A stretch of 64,000 nt of DNA from Sulfurisphaera javensis (GCF_041154675.1 NZ_AP031322.1:1178001-1242000), one strand, 5' to 3'. Counted from the stretch's first letter, positions 23,466 to 34,691 are shown. Numbers and translations are program-made. Notes: generated from the sequence alone by a model not told the origin.

Positions 23466-23736
23466 GATTCCGAATACCTTTGAATGTCCCAGATGTGGTA
23501 GAGTTGCAATCACTGTAGAAATAAAAAATGGTATAGCTAAAGTAAAATGTGGAAATTGTGGTTTAGAAGATGAATTTGAAGTTCCAGCAATTTTTGATGA
23601 GGCAAACGCATATGGTAAATTTATTGATAGGTATTTTGAAGGTAAGATACAAATAAAAGAGAGTAAGGCTGAGGAGAAGGAAGAAAATGAAACTCAAGGG
23701 GAAAGTGAAGAAGATAATACAGGAGAAGTTGAGTGA
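23413..23736 (+). CDS. elf1: Transcription elongation factor Elf1-like zinc-ribbon protein
   Basis: 107 residues. The N-terminus [17 protein letters not shown] is the basic tail of Elf1, and [13 protein letters not shown] plus [13 protein letters not shown] form the four-cysteine zinc ribbon. It ends in an acidic tail. Elf1 travels with RNA polymerase during elongation. Start chosen at the ATG that gives MGGRRKRRK; a GTG three codons upstream is less typical. The gene overlaps GGGP synthase by 50 bases. Confidence 0.85.
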   Translation: MGGRRKRRKQLLLRPKPKIPNTFECPRCGRVAITVEIKNGIAKVKCGNCGLEDEFEVPAIFDEANAYGKFIDRYFEGKIQIKESKAEEKEENETQGESEEDNTGEVE

Positions 23737-24439
23737 AGGAAGGGTTTTACATTTTTCTTTATTTGATCCAGATAAGGTAGATCTAGAAACATTATATTCT
23801 ATAGCTTCTAAGTTAGTTGAGTCTGGTACTAGTGGCTTTTTAATTGGTGGTACATTAGGAGTATCAAAGGAAAAACTAGATAATATAATTGACATATTAG
23901 AAGATTTTAAGGTTCCTAAAATAATATTTCCAAGTAATGTAAATTTAATTACAGAAAAAGCTGACGCTATACTTTTTATGTCTTTATTGAATTCTGATGA
24001 TATATATTATGTTACTGGTGCCCAACTCATTGCTGCGCCTATAATAAAAAAGCTAAGGCTTGAAACGTTGTCAACAGGTTATGTTATTGTTGGGCATGGT
24101 GGTACAGCTGCACATGTGGGTAGAGCTAGAGTTATACCGTATGATAACATTGAACTAATAGTTGCATACTCTATTATGGCTGAATTATTTGGAATGGATT
24201 TTGTTTATTTAGAAGCTGGTTCCGGCGCACCAGAACCTATAAGACCCTATGCTATATCAGTTACTAAAAAGTACTTAGAAAATACTAAGATAATAGTTGG
24301 TGGTGGAATAAGAAGTGAAGAAGTTGCAAAAGAGCTTGCACTTGCTGGTTCTGATATTATAGTTACTGGTAATATAATAGAGCAAAACTTAGAAAAAGCA
24401 TTAAAAATAGTTAAAGAGATAAGTAATATTAGGAGATAA
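23687..24439 (+). CDS. Geranylgeranylglyceryl phosphate synthase
   Basis: 250 residues, a TIM barrel that joins glycerol-1-phosphate to geranylgeranyl diphosphate, the first committed step of archaeal ether lipids. Landmarks are [54 protein letters not shown] and the phosphate-binding [12 protein letters not shown] with TGNIIEQ. It acts just before the steps completed by Tes, also encoded in this window. Adjacent to Sec61 beta (two bases apart). Confidence 0.94.
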   Translation: MKLKGKVKKIIQEKLSEGRVLHFSLFDPDKVDLETLYSIASKLVESGTSGFLIGGTLGVSKEKLDNIIDILEDFKVPKIIFPSNVNLITEKADAILFMSLLNSDDIYYVTGAQLIAAPIIKKLRLETLSTGYVIVGHGGTAAHVGRARVIPYDNIELIVAYSIMAELFGMDFVYLEAGSGAPEPIRPYAISVTKKYLENTKIIVGGGIRSEEVAKELALAGSDIIVTGNIIEQNLEKALKIVKEISNIRR

Positions 24440-24441
24440 CT

Positions 24442-24618
24442 ATGCCATCAAGTAAAAAGAAAAAAGAGACTGTCCCATTAGCTTCAATGGCTGGATTAAT
24501 AAGATATTATGAGGAAGAGAATGAGAAAATTAAGATATCTCCTAAATTATTAATTATTATAAGTATAATAATGGTTGCTGGAGTTATAGTTGCATCTATA
24601 TTAATTCCTCCGCCATAA
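24442..24618 (+). CDS. secG: Preprotein translocase subunit Sec61 beta (SecG)
   Basis: 58 residues: MPSSKKKKETVPLASMAGLI, an acidic amphipathic stretch RYYEEENEKIKISP, then one membrane segment LLIIISIIMVAGVIVASILI at the C-terminus. This is the tail-anchored archaeal Sec61 beta pattern, including the conserved PLASMAGLIRYYEEE. It starts two bases after GGGP synthase and ends eight bases before RNase P RNA. Short, but the family match is unmistakable. Confidence 0.93.
   Translation: MPSSKKKKETVPLASMAGLIRYYEEENEKIKISPKLLIIISIIMVAGVIVASILIPPP
24595..24606 (+). promoter_or_regulatory. Possible internal promoter for rnpB inside secG
   Basis: TCTATATTAATT is centred about 26 bases upstream of the first base of RNase P RNA and lies within the last codons of secG, so the RNA could be made independently of the upstream protein genes. 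Confidence 0.35.
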
Positions 24619-24626
24619 AATAATTA

Positions 24627-24929
24627 GGGAGCCCTAGCGTGGGCAACGGGTTACTGAGGAAACTCCGGCCTCCAGACCCCAGGGAGACCCCGTTACGGGG
24701 TAGGGGTAGTCCCCCTGGCAACTACACAGAAACGAACTAGTATGGTGGCAAATGAAAATGATTCGAAGGTGATCTGAGCGATCAGATCACCTAGATGAGA
24801 GTCACCATACTAGTTGAAACGGTAGTCCCTCCTGGAGCAAGTAGGGAGAAGATGAAATGGGGTCTGATTCTCCCTGGGACGCTAAGTCAAATCCCAATAA
24901 TACAGAAGCCGGGTTATGCTAGGGCTCCC
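24627..24929 (+). ncRNA. rnpB: RNase P RNA
   Basis: The ends pair as a long P1 helix (GGGAGCCCTAGC with GCTAGGGCTCCC). The conserved core elements are present in order: GAGGAAACTCCGG near the 5' end, ACACAGAAAC in the middle, GGAGCAAGTAGGGAGAAG and the 3' TACAGAAGCCGGG. A long hairpin (ACTAGTATGGTG...CACCATACTAGT) lies between. It is the catalytic RNA that removes tRNA 5' leaders. Confidence 0.95.
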
Positions 24930-25422
24930 TTAAAATTTTTTCTATTATCTCCTTCTCTATTTTTATTATCTCACTCTCACTTTTGTTTCTATAAGATTCT
25001 AGTAATTCCTTGTTCAGTTCTAAGAAAGTATGACCCCACTTTATCAAGTTTGCTATTTTTAGAGACTCCTCTACTTCATTAATTATGTATAATGCTGCTA
25101 TTAAAGCTTCGATTGACGATAATTTGTATGCAATTCCATAGTTTGTTGGATTTCCTGCAAATAGTATTGGTAACCTTCTATGCTCTCCTTTAATATTCCT
25201 AAATTCTATTTCTGATGTTTCATTCCAAGACGTATCAACTATTGTTATACCAGCTTTTTTAGCGATATCTTTATCAAGAATAGATAATGTTCTTATAGAA
25301 TATGGATCAAGAATTATACCTTTTCCTTGCCTTGTAAGTTCTGCAAAATGTAATTTAACTAATTTTTTGCCTGTACATTTCTTTGGATCATCCTTATGAT
25401 AATCTATAATATATACTTTCAT
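24919..25422 (-). CDS. tsr3: 16S rRNA aminocarboxypropyltransferase Tsr3
   Basis: 167 residues of the DUF367/Tsr3 family, which transfers the aminocarboxypropyl group from SAM to a hypermodified pseudouridine in small-subunit rRNA. Seen: [48 protein letters not shown] and [12 protein letters not shown]. The gene is convergent with rnpB and its last 11 bases overlap the P1 helix of that RNA on the opposite strand. Confidence 0.88.
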   Translation of the reverse strand: MKVYIIDYHKDDPKKCTGKKLVKLHFAELTRQGKGIILDPYSIRTLSILDKDIAKKAGITIVDTSWNETSEIEFRNIKGEHRRLPILFAGNPTNYGIAYKLSSIEALIAALYIINEVEESLKIANLIKWGHTFLELNKELLESYRNKSESEIIKIEKEIIEKILREP

Positions 25423-25478
25423 TAATTCTCATAAAGTTCTTATAACTTTATAATTAATAAACCTTCTGTAGATTAAAA

Positions 25479-25730
25479 ATGGCTTCTGCGATAGTTCTTA
25501 TAAATACGGATGCAGGTGGGGAAGACGAAGTATTTGAGAGGCTAAAAAGTATGAATGAAGTAACAGAGGTTCATGTGGTTTATGGAGTATACGATATAGT
25601 GGTAAAAATAGAAGCAGATTCGATGGATAAGTTAAAAGATTTTGTAACTAATACTATTAGAAAGTTACCTAAGGTGAGATCAACATTAACAATGATAATA
25701 GTGGAAGGGAAGAGCTTAGTGAAAAAATAG
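25479..25730 (+). CDS. Stand-alone Lrp/AsnC ligand-binding (RAM) domain protein
   Basis: 83 residues forming one alpha/beta RAM domain: AIVLINTDAGGEDEVFERL, VTEVHVVYGVYDIVVKIEA, and a C-terminal strand STLTMIIVEG. There is no DNA-binding domain. Such proteins assemble as multimers, bind amino acids and may modulate full-length Lrp relatives. Its stop overlaps the beginning of tiaS in a different frame, so the two are translationally coupled. Confidence 0.85.
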   Translation: MASAIVLINTDAGGEDEVFERLKSMNEVTEVHVVYGVYDIVVKIEADSMDKLKDFVTNTIRKLPKVRSTLTMIIVEGKSLVKK

Positions 25731-27013
25731 TAATAGGAATAGATGATCATGATTCACCAGAAGCTGGATGCACAACTCATTTCGCAACTCTATTAATAAA
25801 AGAATTTCTAAAAGAAAAGATAAAACTTTTAGATTTTCCCTATTTAATAAGATTAAATCCAAATATTCCTTGGAAAACAAGAGGAAATGCAAGTATTAAA
25901 TTAATAATAGAAAGTGGTAAAGATATTTCAGAAATAATCGACATAGTATGGAACAAATCTCTTGAATATACTGAAAAAATAAGTAAAGCTAAAAAATACA
26001 ACAGAAAGCCAGGTTTGGCGATTGCTAAATATAAGTTTACTGATTCATGGTTTTATGAGAAAGCAGTGAAAGACATAGTTCCGTTAAATTTAGCTAAAGA
26101 GTATGCAGAAAAGAATGGAATTATGATAAAAGGAGACCGAGGAATTATAGGTAGTATAGCCGCTATATCTTATAATCCAGAAGAAATTACATATGAATTA
26201 ATTACCTATAGACCTGAAGAAGAGTGGAGTAAAAATAAAAGAGAAATTGATTTTAATAGTGTAGTTAATTTTGAGAACAAGTATTTCCCAAAGGTATTTG
26301 AAAATGTTGATTATATTAAGAAATATTTGTTAATTTCTCCTCATGGTCACGATCCAATCTTATATGGTATTAGAGGAATAGATGCAGATATTTTAATCAA
26401 AGGTTTAGATGAAATAAAAACAAAAGATAGTATAGATATGGCTATGATTTTTAAAACCAATCAAGCAACAGATTCTCATATCACTCATAAAAATTATTTT
26501 TATCAAACGACAGAAATTGTAGGAAAAGTCTTAATGGTTAAGATAATAGAAGGAGGGGATGTTATTATTAACGTGAATAATGAGTCAGTGCTAGTGTATA
26601 AAGAAACTGGGGAGTTAAACCTAGCATCTAAATATCTTAGAAAAGGAGATATAATAAGAGTAATAGGCGCAGTAAAACCGTCTATTAAATTTGGAAAAAT
26701 AATTGAGGCAGAAAGGATAGAAATATTAGAATTAAACGATAAAATCCTTAGAAATCCAAGATGTCCGAAATGTAATAGTTCTTCTGAATCACTTGGGAAG
26801 AATAAAGGATTTAGATGTAAGAAGTGTGGATATAAATTTTATGGAGAAAAAATAATAGAAAAAGTTCCTAGAGAGTTAACTACTGGTATTTATCAGTCGA
26901 GGTATTATAGACATCTCACTAGGCCCATTTATTTAGATCTTATAAGAAACCAAACGTTTAATGAGGATCAAATAAGTAGTATTTTAAACAAGCTAGTTAA
27001 TTATAAGAATTAA
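25727..27013 (+). CDS. tiaS: tRNA(Ile2) 2-agmatinylcytidine synthetase TiaS, start codon unusual
   Basis: TiaS attaches agmatine to C34 of tRNA-Ile(CAU) so that it reads AUA. The conserved N-terminus VIGIDDHDSPEAGCTTHFAT lies upstream of every in-frame ATG, GTG or TTG; the frame is closed by a TGA in the preceding gene. I place the start at ATA (25727), giving 428 residues, normal for the family. Also seen are a nucleotide-binding OB-like region and a C-terminal zinc ribbon CPKCNSSSESLGKNKGFRC followed by KKCGY. A GTG six bases upstream is off by one frame behind a run of A. Confidence 0.85.
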   Translation: MVIGIDDHDSPEAGCTTHFATLLIKEFLKEKIKLLDFPYLIRLNPNIPWKTRGNASIKLIIESGKDISEIIDIVWNKSLEYTEKISKAKKYNRKPGLAIAKYKFTDSWFYEKAVKDIVPLNLAKEYAEKNGIMIKGDRGIIGSIAAISYNPEEITYELITYRPEEEWSKNKREIDFNSVVNFENKYFPKVFENVDYIKKYLLISPHGHDPILYGIRGIDADILIKGLDEIKTKDSIDMAMIFKTNQATDSHITHKNYFYQTTEIVGKVLMVKIIEGGDVIINVNNESVLVYKETGELNLASKYLRKGDIIRVIGAVKPSIKFGKIIEAERIEILELNDKILRNPRCPKCNSSSESLGKNKGFRCKKCGYKFYGEKIIEKVPRELTTGIYQSRYYRHLTRPIYLDLIRNQTFNEDQISSILNKLVNYKN

Positions 27014-27088
27014 ATGTAAAGATAATGACAAATTTTGAGTATGTAATTATTTAAGCTTTGAGGAGAGATTTTAACGTAGTATAAATGA

Positions 27089-27175
<87 letters not shown>

Positions 27176-27258
27176 CTATATTAAGTACAATTAATGAAAG
27201 CTATAATAGAGAAAAAGAGTGATAGGTAATTTTTTAAGTTAATCATTCATGTGATGAA

Positions 27259-27363
27259 ATGGTGAAGGTTTTGGTTTTTGAAGAGGATTGGGAAGAAGAA
27301 TTTGATGAATTTGATGAAGAAGAGGATTGGGAAGAAGAGGATTTCGAAGAAGAGGAATGGTAA
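27259..27363 (+). CDS. Very acidic 34-residue peptide
   Basis: MVKVLVFEEDWEEEFDEF continues as an almost pure run of D and E broken by three tryptophans and phenylalanines, ending in W. About 60% of residues are acidic. A purine-rich sequence precedes the ATG, and the gene lies 44 bases before ABCE1. It was found by eye because of its length. It may mimic nucleic acid or bind a basic ribosomal partner; no family is recognised. Confidence 0.55.
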   Translation: MVKVLVFEEDWEEEFDEFDEEEDWEEEDFEEEEW

Positions 27364-27407
27364 TAAATTAAAGTTTTTTCTAACTTTTATCTAAGTTAGG
27401 TGTTGTT

Positions 27408-29219
27408 ATGAGAGTTGCAGTAATAAATTATGATTTTTGTAAACCAGATAAATGCAATCTTGAGTGCATTTCTTTTTGCCCTATTAATAGGTCTGGAAGT
27501 AAAGCTATTGAGCTTTCAGATTTAGTAAAAGGTAAGCCAATAATCTACGAAGAAACATGTATTGGCTGTGGTATATGTATTAAAAAATGCCCATTTGAGG
27601 CAATAGATATAGTGAACTTGCCAGATGAGTATGGAGAAGACGTTATCCATAGATATAAGGTTAATGGTTTTAAATTGTTTGGTATTGTGACTCCTAAAAG
27701 AGGATATGTTATAGGAATTCTTGGTAAAAATAGTACTGGTAAATCCACTATTTTAAGAATATTAAGTGGAGAGTTAATTCCTAATTTTGGAGATCCTCAA
27801 GCAAAGTTAAGTATTGATGAAGTTTTAAATCATTTTAAAGGAAGAGAAATTTATGATTATTTTTATCAATTATATAATAAAAAAATAAAGGTAGCACATA
27901 AGATCCAGTATGTTGAATATGCGTCAAGATTTCTTAAAGGAACTACAAATGAACTTTTAAAAAAAGCTGATCAAAGAGGCAAAGTAGATGAGGTTAAGGA
28001 ACTTTTAAATATGAAAAGCTTTTGGGATAAGGATGTAAAGTATCTTAGCGGCGGAGAACTTCAAAAATTACTTATTGCTGCCACTTTACTTAAAGATGCC
28101 GACATCTATTTATTTGATGAACCCTCTTCATATCTTGATATAAAAGAAAGAGTTAACATGGCTTATGCTATTAGAGAATTAACTAAAAATAAATATGTTA
28201 TTGTTGTTGAGCATGACTTAATAGTATTAGATTATTTAGCTGATCTCGTAAACATAATATATGGTAAGAGTTCTGTCTATGGCAGGGTATCTAAAACTTA
28301 TAGTAATAGGGTTGGTATTAATAATTTCTTAAGGGGTTATCTCCCAGCAGAAAATGTAAAAATAAGGCCCGAAGAGATAAAGTTTAATCTTAAAGATCTT
28401 ACTGACTTAGATTTTAATCCTCACGCATTACAAAAGGTTATATGGACAGATATAGTTAAAAAATTAGATAAATTTACCCTTGAAGTAAAAGAAGGTTATG
28501 CAAGAGAGGGTGAAGTGATAGGAATAGTAGGTCCCAATGGAATAGGTAAAACTACTTTTATGAGAATTCTTGTTGGTGAAATTAAGCCTGATAGTGGTGA
28601 AGTTTTAACTGAAGGACTTAGTTTAGCTTACAAACCTCAGAAAATAGTTCCCGATTTTGACGGGACCGTTCAGCAATATTTAGAGAACGTTAGGAAAGAC
28701 ATATTATCCTCCTCCTCATGGTTCTTTGAAGAGGTAATTAAAAGGCTAAATCTTCATAGAATATTAGAGTCTAATGTAAAGGATTTAAGTGGGGGAGAAT
28801 TACAGAAACTTTATATAGCTGGTACTTTATCTAAGGAGGCAGATATATATGTTCTTGATGAACCTTCTTCTTACCTAGATGTAGAAGAGAGATATATAGT
28901 TGCAAAGGCTATAAAAAGGGTAACGAGAGAGAGAAAAAGTGTAACTTTTATGGTTGATCACGATTTAGCTTTACATGATTATATAGCAGATAGGATAATG
29001 GTATTTATAGGAGAGCCGGGATCTCATGGTCTTGGTAAAAGCCCACAGACTCTAAGTAGTGGTATGAATGAGTTCCTTAAAGAATTAGGGATAACATTTA
29101 GAAGAGATATGGAAACTGGAAGGCCTCGCGTAAATAAACCAGGAAGTTACTTAGATAGATTGCAAAAAGAGACAGGGGAATATTACTCGTTAAAGGTCGT
29201 AAAGGAAGAATCTACATAA
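27408..29219 (+). CDS. abce1: ABCE1/Rli1 ribosome recycling ATPase
   Basis: 603 residues. The N-terminal domain carries two [4Fe-4S] clusters (CNLECISFCP and CIGCGICIKKCPFEAI). Two ABC domains follow, with Walker A GKNSTGKST and GPNGIGKTT and signature LSGGELQKL in both. Soluble, without membrane segments. It splits ribosomal subunits after termination. Highly conserved in all archaea and eukaryotes, so the call is firm. Confidence 0.97.
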   Translation: MRVAVINYDFCKPDKCNLECISFCPINRSGSKAIELSDLVKGKPIIYEETCIGCGICIKKCPFEAIDIVNLPDEYGEDVIHRYKVNGFKLFGIVTPKRGYVIGILGKNSTGKSTILRILSGELIPNFGDPQAKLSIDEVLNHFKGREIYDYFYQLYNKKIKVAHKIQYVEYASRFLKGTTNELLKKADQRGKVDEVKELLNMKSFWDKDVKYLSGGELQKLLIAATLLKDADIYLFDEPSSYLDIKERVNMAYAIRELTKNKYVIVVEHDLIVLDYLADLVNIIYGKSSVYGRVSKTYSNRVGINNFLRGYLPAENVKIRPEEIKFNLKDLTDLDFNPHALQKVIWTDIVKKLDKFTLEVKEGYAREGEVIGIVGPNGIGKTTFMRILVGEIKPDSGEVLTEGLSLAYKPQKIVPDFDGTVQQYLENVRKDILSSSSWFFEEVIKRLNLHRILESNVKDLSGGELQKLYIAGTLSKEADIYVLDEPSSYLDVEERYIVAKAIKRVTRERKSVTFMVDHDLALHDYIADRIMVFIGEPGSHGLGKSPQTLSSGMNEFLKELGITFRRDMETGRPRVNKPGSYLDRLQKETGEYYSLKVVKEEST

Positions 29220-29251
29220 AGTTTTTATCTGTAAAGAGTTATATGTGAGTG

Positions 29252-30406
29252 ATGAGAACTACTATAAGTGTAATAAAAGCGGACATAGGAAGTTTAGCTG
29301 GTCATCACATAGTTCACCCAGATACAATGGCTGCAGCAAATAAAGTTTTAGCGGCTGCAAAAGAACAAGGAATAATTATAGACTATTATATAACTCATGT
29401 AGGAGACGATTTACAACTAATAATGACTCATACAAGAGGGGAATTAGACACCAAAGTTCATGAGACTGCTTGGAATGCGTTTAAAGAAGCAGCAAAAGTA
29501 GCTAAAGACTTAGGATTATATGCAGCTGGTCAAGATTTGTTATCAGATTCCTTTTCTGGTAATGTAAGAGGATTAGGGCCTGGAGTAGCTGAAATGGATA
29601 TTGAAGAGAGAACCTCAGAGCCTATTGCAATATTTATGGCAGATAAAACTGAGCCTGGAGCATACAATTTACCATTATATAAGATGTTTGCCGACCCATT
29701 TAATACTCCTGGATTAGTTATAGATCCCACGATGCATGGTGGTTTTAAGTTCGAAGTTTTAGATGTATATGAAGGAGAAGCTGTTATGCTTTCTGCTCCT
29801 CAAGAGATTTATGATTTATTAGCCTTAATAGGTACACCAGCTAGGTATGTAATAAGAAGAGTTTATAGAAATGAAGATAATTTGTTAGCAGCAGTAGTAT
29901 CAATTGAGAGACTTAATCTTATTGCTGGAAAATACGTCGGTAAGGATGACCCAGTGATGATAGTAAGATTACAGCATGGATTGCCAGCATTAGGAGAGGC
30001 ACTAGAGGCATTTGCATTTCCTCATTTAGTACCAGGCTGGATGAGAGGTAGTCACTACGGTCCATTAATGCCAGTATCACAAAGAGATGCTAAAGCTACT
30101 AGATTTGATGGACCTCCAAGGCTATTAGGTTTAGGATTTAATGTAAAAAATGGAAAGTTAGTAGGTCCTACAGATTTATTTGATGACCCAGCATTTGATG
30201 AGACAAGACGTTTGGCTAACATTGTCGCTGATTATATGAGACGTCATGGTCCATTTATGCCACACAGATTAGAGCCAACTGAAATGGAATATACTACATT
30301 ACCATTAATCCTAGAAAAATTAAAGAACAGGTTCAAAAAAGAATCAGACGTATATAAGGCTAAAGAAAGCGTTTACGCTAAAGAAGAAGCTCAAGGGCAT
30401 GATTAA
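29252..30406 (+). CDS. fbp: Fructose-1,6-bisphosphate aldolase/phosphatase
   Basis: 384 residues of the class V bifunctional gluconeogenic enzyme, which makes fructose-1,6-bisphosphate from triose phosphates and dephosphorylates it. Visible: TTISVIKADIGSLAGHHIVH, YYITHVGDDLQLIMTH, FADPFNTPGLVIDPTMHGGF and GPPRLLGLGFNVKNGKLVGP. From memory the sequence is almost identical to the crystallised S. tokodaii enzyme, the main ground for the genus suggestion. The ATG at 29252 is preferred to the GTG one codon earlier. Confidence 0.96.
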   Translation: MRTTISVIKADIGSLAGHHIVHPDTMAAANKVLAAAKEQGIIIDYYITHVGDDLQLIMTHTRGELDTKVHETAWNAFKEAAKVAKDLGLYAAGQDLLSDSFSGNVRGLGPGVAEMDIEERTSEPIAIFMADKTEPGAYNLPLYKMFADPFNTPGLVIDPTMHGGFKFEVLDVYEGEAVMLSAPQEIYDLLALIGTPARYVIRRVYRNEDNLLAAVVSIERLNLIAGKYVGKDDPVMIVRLQHGLPALGEALEAFAFPHLVPGWMRGSHYGPLMPVSQRDAKATRFDGPPRLLGLGFNVKNGKLVGPTDLFDDPAFDETRRLANIVADYMRRHGPFMPHRLEPTEMEYTTLPLILEKLKNRFKKESDVYKAKESVYAKEEAQGHD

Positions 30407-30448
30407 TTTTTTCTTTTCTTATTTTAATCTAAACATATGGTGATTTAA

Positions 30449-30685
30449 GTGGGGAATGTGTACACGAAGGATATAAAAAGAGTTGCTATACAATTATATG
30501 AAAGATTCAAAGATCAAGTTACTACTGATTATCAAGCAAATAAAAAACTTGTAGAGTCTTATGTAGATGTAATGTCAAAAAAAGTTAGGAATAGGATAGC
30601 TGGATATTTAACCAGATATGCAAAGATGCAGAAGATGCAGACTAAGAAAGAATCTGAAGAGGAGTATATTGAAGGTGAAGAATAA
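30449..30685 (+). CDS. rps17e: 30S ribosomal protein S17e
   Basis: 78 residues beginning MGNVYTKDIKRVAIQLYERF from a GTG start, the conserved S17e opening. The C-terminal acidic tail EESEEEYIEGEE-like is typical of Sulfolobales. It is the first gene of a run with MoaD-like, Cgi121-like and HerA-like genes spaced by 0-20 bases, so all are probably co-transcribed. Confidence 0.93.
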   Translation: MGNVYTKDIKRVAIQLYERFKDQVTTDYQANKKLVESYVDVMSKKVRNRIAGYLTRYAKMQKMQTKKESEEEYIEGEE

Positions 30686-30688
30686 GAA

Positions 30689-30937
30689 ATGGTAAGTGTT
30701 ATTTTTAAAGGTCCATTAGTAAGTTATTTTGGTTCAGACAAGGTTATTTTAAATAAATCTTATTCTAATATTAATGAACTTATTAATGAAATAGATAAAA
30801 ATGGTATGATTACTATAAAGGGCAAAATTAAGTCTGGTTATATTATTTTAGTAAACGGAAAAGACTATAGATTATTTAACGGAATAATAAGTGATCAAGA
30901 TACAGTTGAGATAATTCCTATTAATCACGGTGGATAA
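30689..30937 (+). CDS. MoaD/ThiS/Urm1-like ubiquitin-fold protein
   Basis: 82 residues ending in Gly-Gly, with the beta-grasp pattern VIFKGPLVSYFGSDKVIL and DQDTVEIIPINHGG. The di-glycine tail marks a sulfur carrier or protein modifier activated by an E1-like enzyme. In archaea such proteins serve molybdopterin synthesis, tRNA thiolation or urmylation. Location between S17e and a KEOPS subunit gene leans toward a translation or tRNA role. Exact role unknown. Confidence 0.75.
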   Translation: MVSVIFKGPLVSYFGSDKVILNKSYSNINELINEIDKNGMITIKGKIKSGYIILVNGKDYRLFNGIISDQDTVEIIPINHGG

Positions 30938-30941
30938 ATAT

Positions 30942-31307
30942 ATGGAGATCACTGAATTACAAGATATTGAAGTAAAAAAATACATTAAATTTGACGGGGA
31001 ATGTATAACACAAATAATAGATTTTAAACCTGAGCTTGCTATAGTAAATCAAGCGTGCGAGATTTTTAATTATTTCATGAATAAAGGATATAAAACCAGA
31101 GTTAAATCTCCAGAGATCCTTTTCTTATCCTTACTCTATGGATCATTAAATATTAAGGATATTTTGAATAAAATTTCTACTTCCCAGACTAAATACATGA
31201 TAAAATGCTGCAAAAATGATCTTTTGACTTCTGTTTCTAATCTTGACAAAGAATTAAGAGTAAAACTTTCATCTATTGCTATAAATTCACTTGACACTCT
31301 CATTTAA
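30942..31307 (+). CDS. KEOPS subunit Cgi121-like protein
   Basis: About 121 residues with the Cgi121 pattern: a central ELAIVNQACEIFNYFMNKG followed by SPEILFLSLLYGSLNIKDIL, matching the family motif of an Ala-rich helix and the E-hydrophobic-L-Y-G-x-RQI region. Cgi121 binds tRNA and stimulates t6A synthesis by KEOPS. ATG at 30942 chosen; an in-frame GTG at 30930 overlaps the previous gene. No other KEOPS gene is adjacent. Confidence 0.6.
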   Translation: MEITELQDIEVKKYIKFDGECITQIIDFKPELAIVNQACEIFNYFMNKGYKTRVKSPEILFLSLLYGSLNIKDILNKISTSQTKYMIKCCKNDLLTSVSNLDKELRVKLSSIAINSLDTLI

Positions 31308-31323
31308 GTATTTTTTATAATAC

Positions 31324-32948
31324 ATGGAGACTAGGTATTTCTCTCTCATTCCTTTACTTGTTGGGATATATTTACTAGGAAGCACTTTCCATATATTTTC
31401 CTTAAATCAAGAATATATTTTCTATTCTGTTTTAGCAATAATATTATTAATTGTCATTTTATCTAAATTCTATGTTTCAAACAAAATTAAAAAAATTATC
31501 TTACATATGAATATAAAGAATTCCATCTATGAGTTGCAGTTAACTGATGAAAGTTATTATTTTATAGGATTTCGAATAGTAGGGAAAGAGAATAATAATG
31601 ACATAAAAATTGATTATAACTCAGAATTACAAATTGCGATAGATACAGTAAGAAGAAATAAAGATAGAAACTTAAAGGTAGCTATAGTAACTCTTTTAGA
31701 TCCTGCCCCAGGTAGTGCGATATTATTTTACGCTAAAAAGGATAAAGATATAGAACATCTCATAAATGAAGCAATACTATTAAAGAGTATGATAGAAAGT
31801 ATTGCACCCCATGTTACTTTAGAACCAATAAGTTTTAAAGTAAATCCAGTATTGCCTTTGCCAAAAGTTCTAGGAAGTGTTATATATACAGGTTACATAG
31901 GTCAAAAGAAATTTGATGTAAAAACTGATCATATAATATCTGGAGATTATGATATTGAACTAGGGAATATACTAGAATCCAGTGAAATACCTATAGGAAT
32001 TAGATCAAATGATGTATTTAGACATGTAGGTATTTTTGGATCTACCGGAAGTGGAAAATCAAATACAGCTGCTCTACTTTCAATGGAATTAAAGAAAAAA
32101 GGTTTTGATGTTATTATTCTAGATTGGCATGGAGAATATAAGAATTTATTGAGAGATTTTAATGTTTATGATAGCCAAAATTTTCTAGTTTTAAATCCAA
32201 TTGATACAGACGATTTAACTACAATGGATATAGCTGAACTAATGGGTGATGCATTAGAGCTTACAGAACCTCAGAAGTTCTTATTATACTTAGGTTTAGA
32301 AGTTCTCAATCAAATGCACGAGTTTAGTTTTAAAACTCTTTTACAAGTAATATCAGCTAATATTTCAGATAATACTTTTATGCAAAGAGACGTAAAGTTC
32401 GCGTTAACTAGAAAGATTATCATGCTATTTTCTGGTTTAGGTGAAAAATTGATATCATCAGATAATGGATATACATATATGGACTTAGGTGAAAAATTAA
32501 GAGGAGGAAATATTATCGATCTAAGTTTTATCAGAAGCATTAAACTTAGAAAATTATATGCTTTAATGATACTTAGGTTTTTATTAGAATATGCTATTGA
32601 GACTAGAAATAAAGATAGGAAAATGTTTATAGTAATAGAGGAAGCTCAAAACTATTTTAATCAAATGAATACTGTGATAAGTAGAGCCTTGCAAGAAATA
32701 AGAAAGTTTAACGTAGGATTGTGTATAGTTTCGCAAAGTCCTTCTAATGTAGATCAAGAGGTTATTAAGAATACTAGTATAAAGATTATACATTCTATAA
32801 AGTCAAATATTGATAAGAAAGTAATTGCGGATTCATTATCATTAGATAAGGAAGGAATACAACTTATGGATAAGTTAGATATAGGGGAAGCGTTATTAGT
32901 TGCGCCAAATTTAAGAAAAGAGGTATTAATTAAGGTAAAAAAAGTTGT

Positions 32949-32952
<4 letters not shown>
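31324..32952 (+). CDS. HerA/DUF87-family ATPase with N-terminal membrane segments
   Basis: 542 residues. Two hydrophobic segments (about residues 5-22 and 32-50) precede a soluble region. Walker A GIFGSTGSGKSNTAAL lies near residue 238, Walker B FIVIEEAQNYF near 437, and a C-terminal VSQSPSNVDQEVIKNTSIKI is typical of HerA/FtsK-like DNA translocases. Unlike the HerA next to NurA, it is membrane-anchored and has no nuclease partner here. Its substrate, DNA or otherwise, is unknown. It overlaps the thermosome stop by four bases, convergently. Confidence 0.78.
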
Positions 32953-34607
<1,655 letters not shown>

Positions 34608-34639
34608 AATTTTTTCACCGCTGAAAGCACATAAGAAGT

Positions 34640-34652
34640 GCTTATATAAAAA
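34640..34652 (-). promoter_or_regulatory. thsB promoter (BRE/TATA)
   Basis: On the minus strand AAAACTTTTTATATAAGC gives a purine-rich BRE followed by a strong TATA box. The start site would fall near 34620, leaving a leader of about a dozen bases that carries GGTGA close to the ATG. An imperfect inverted repeat (AAGCACTTC...) lies between the TATA box and the start. Confidence 0.65.
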
Positions 34653-34691
34653 GTTTTCTTTTAGTATTTGTAGTTAAGTACATGAACCATC

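Noticed and set aside
24795-25082. 95-codon ORF starting in RNase P RNA
   Set aside because: It lies over the structured RNA and antisense to tsr3. No protein features.
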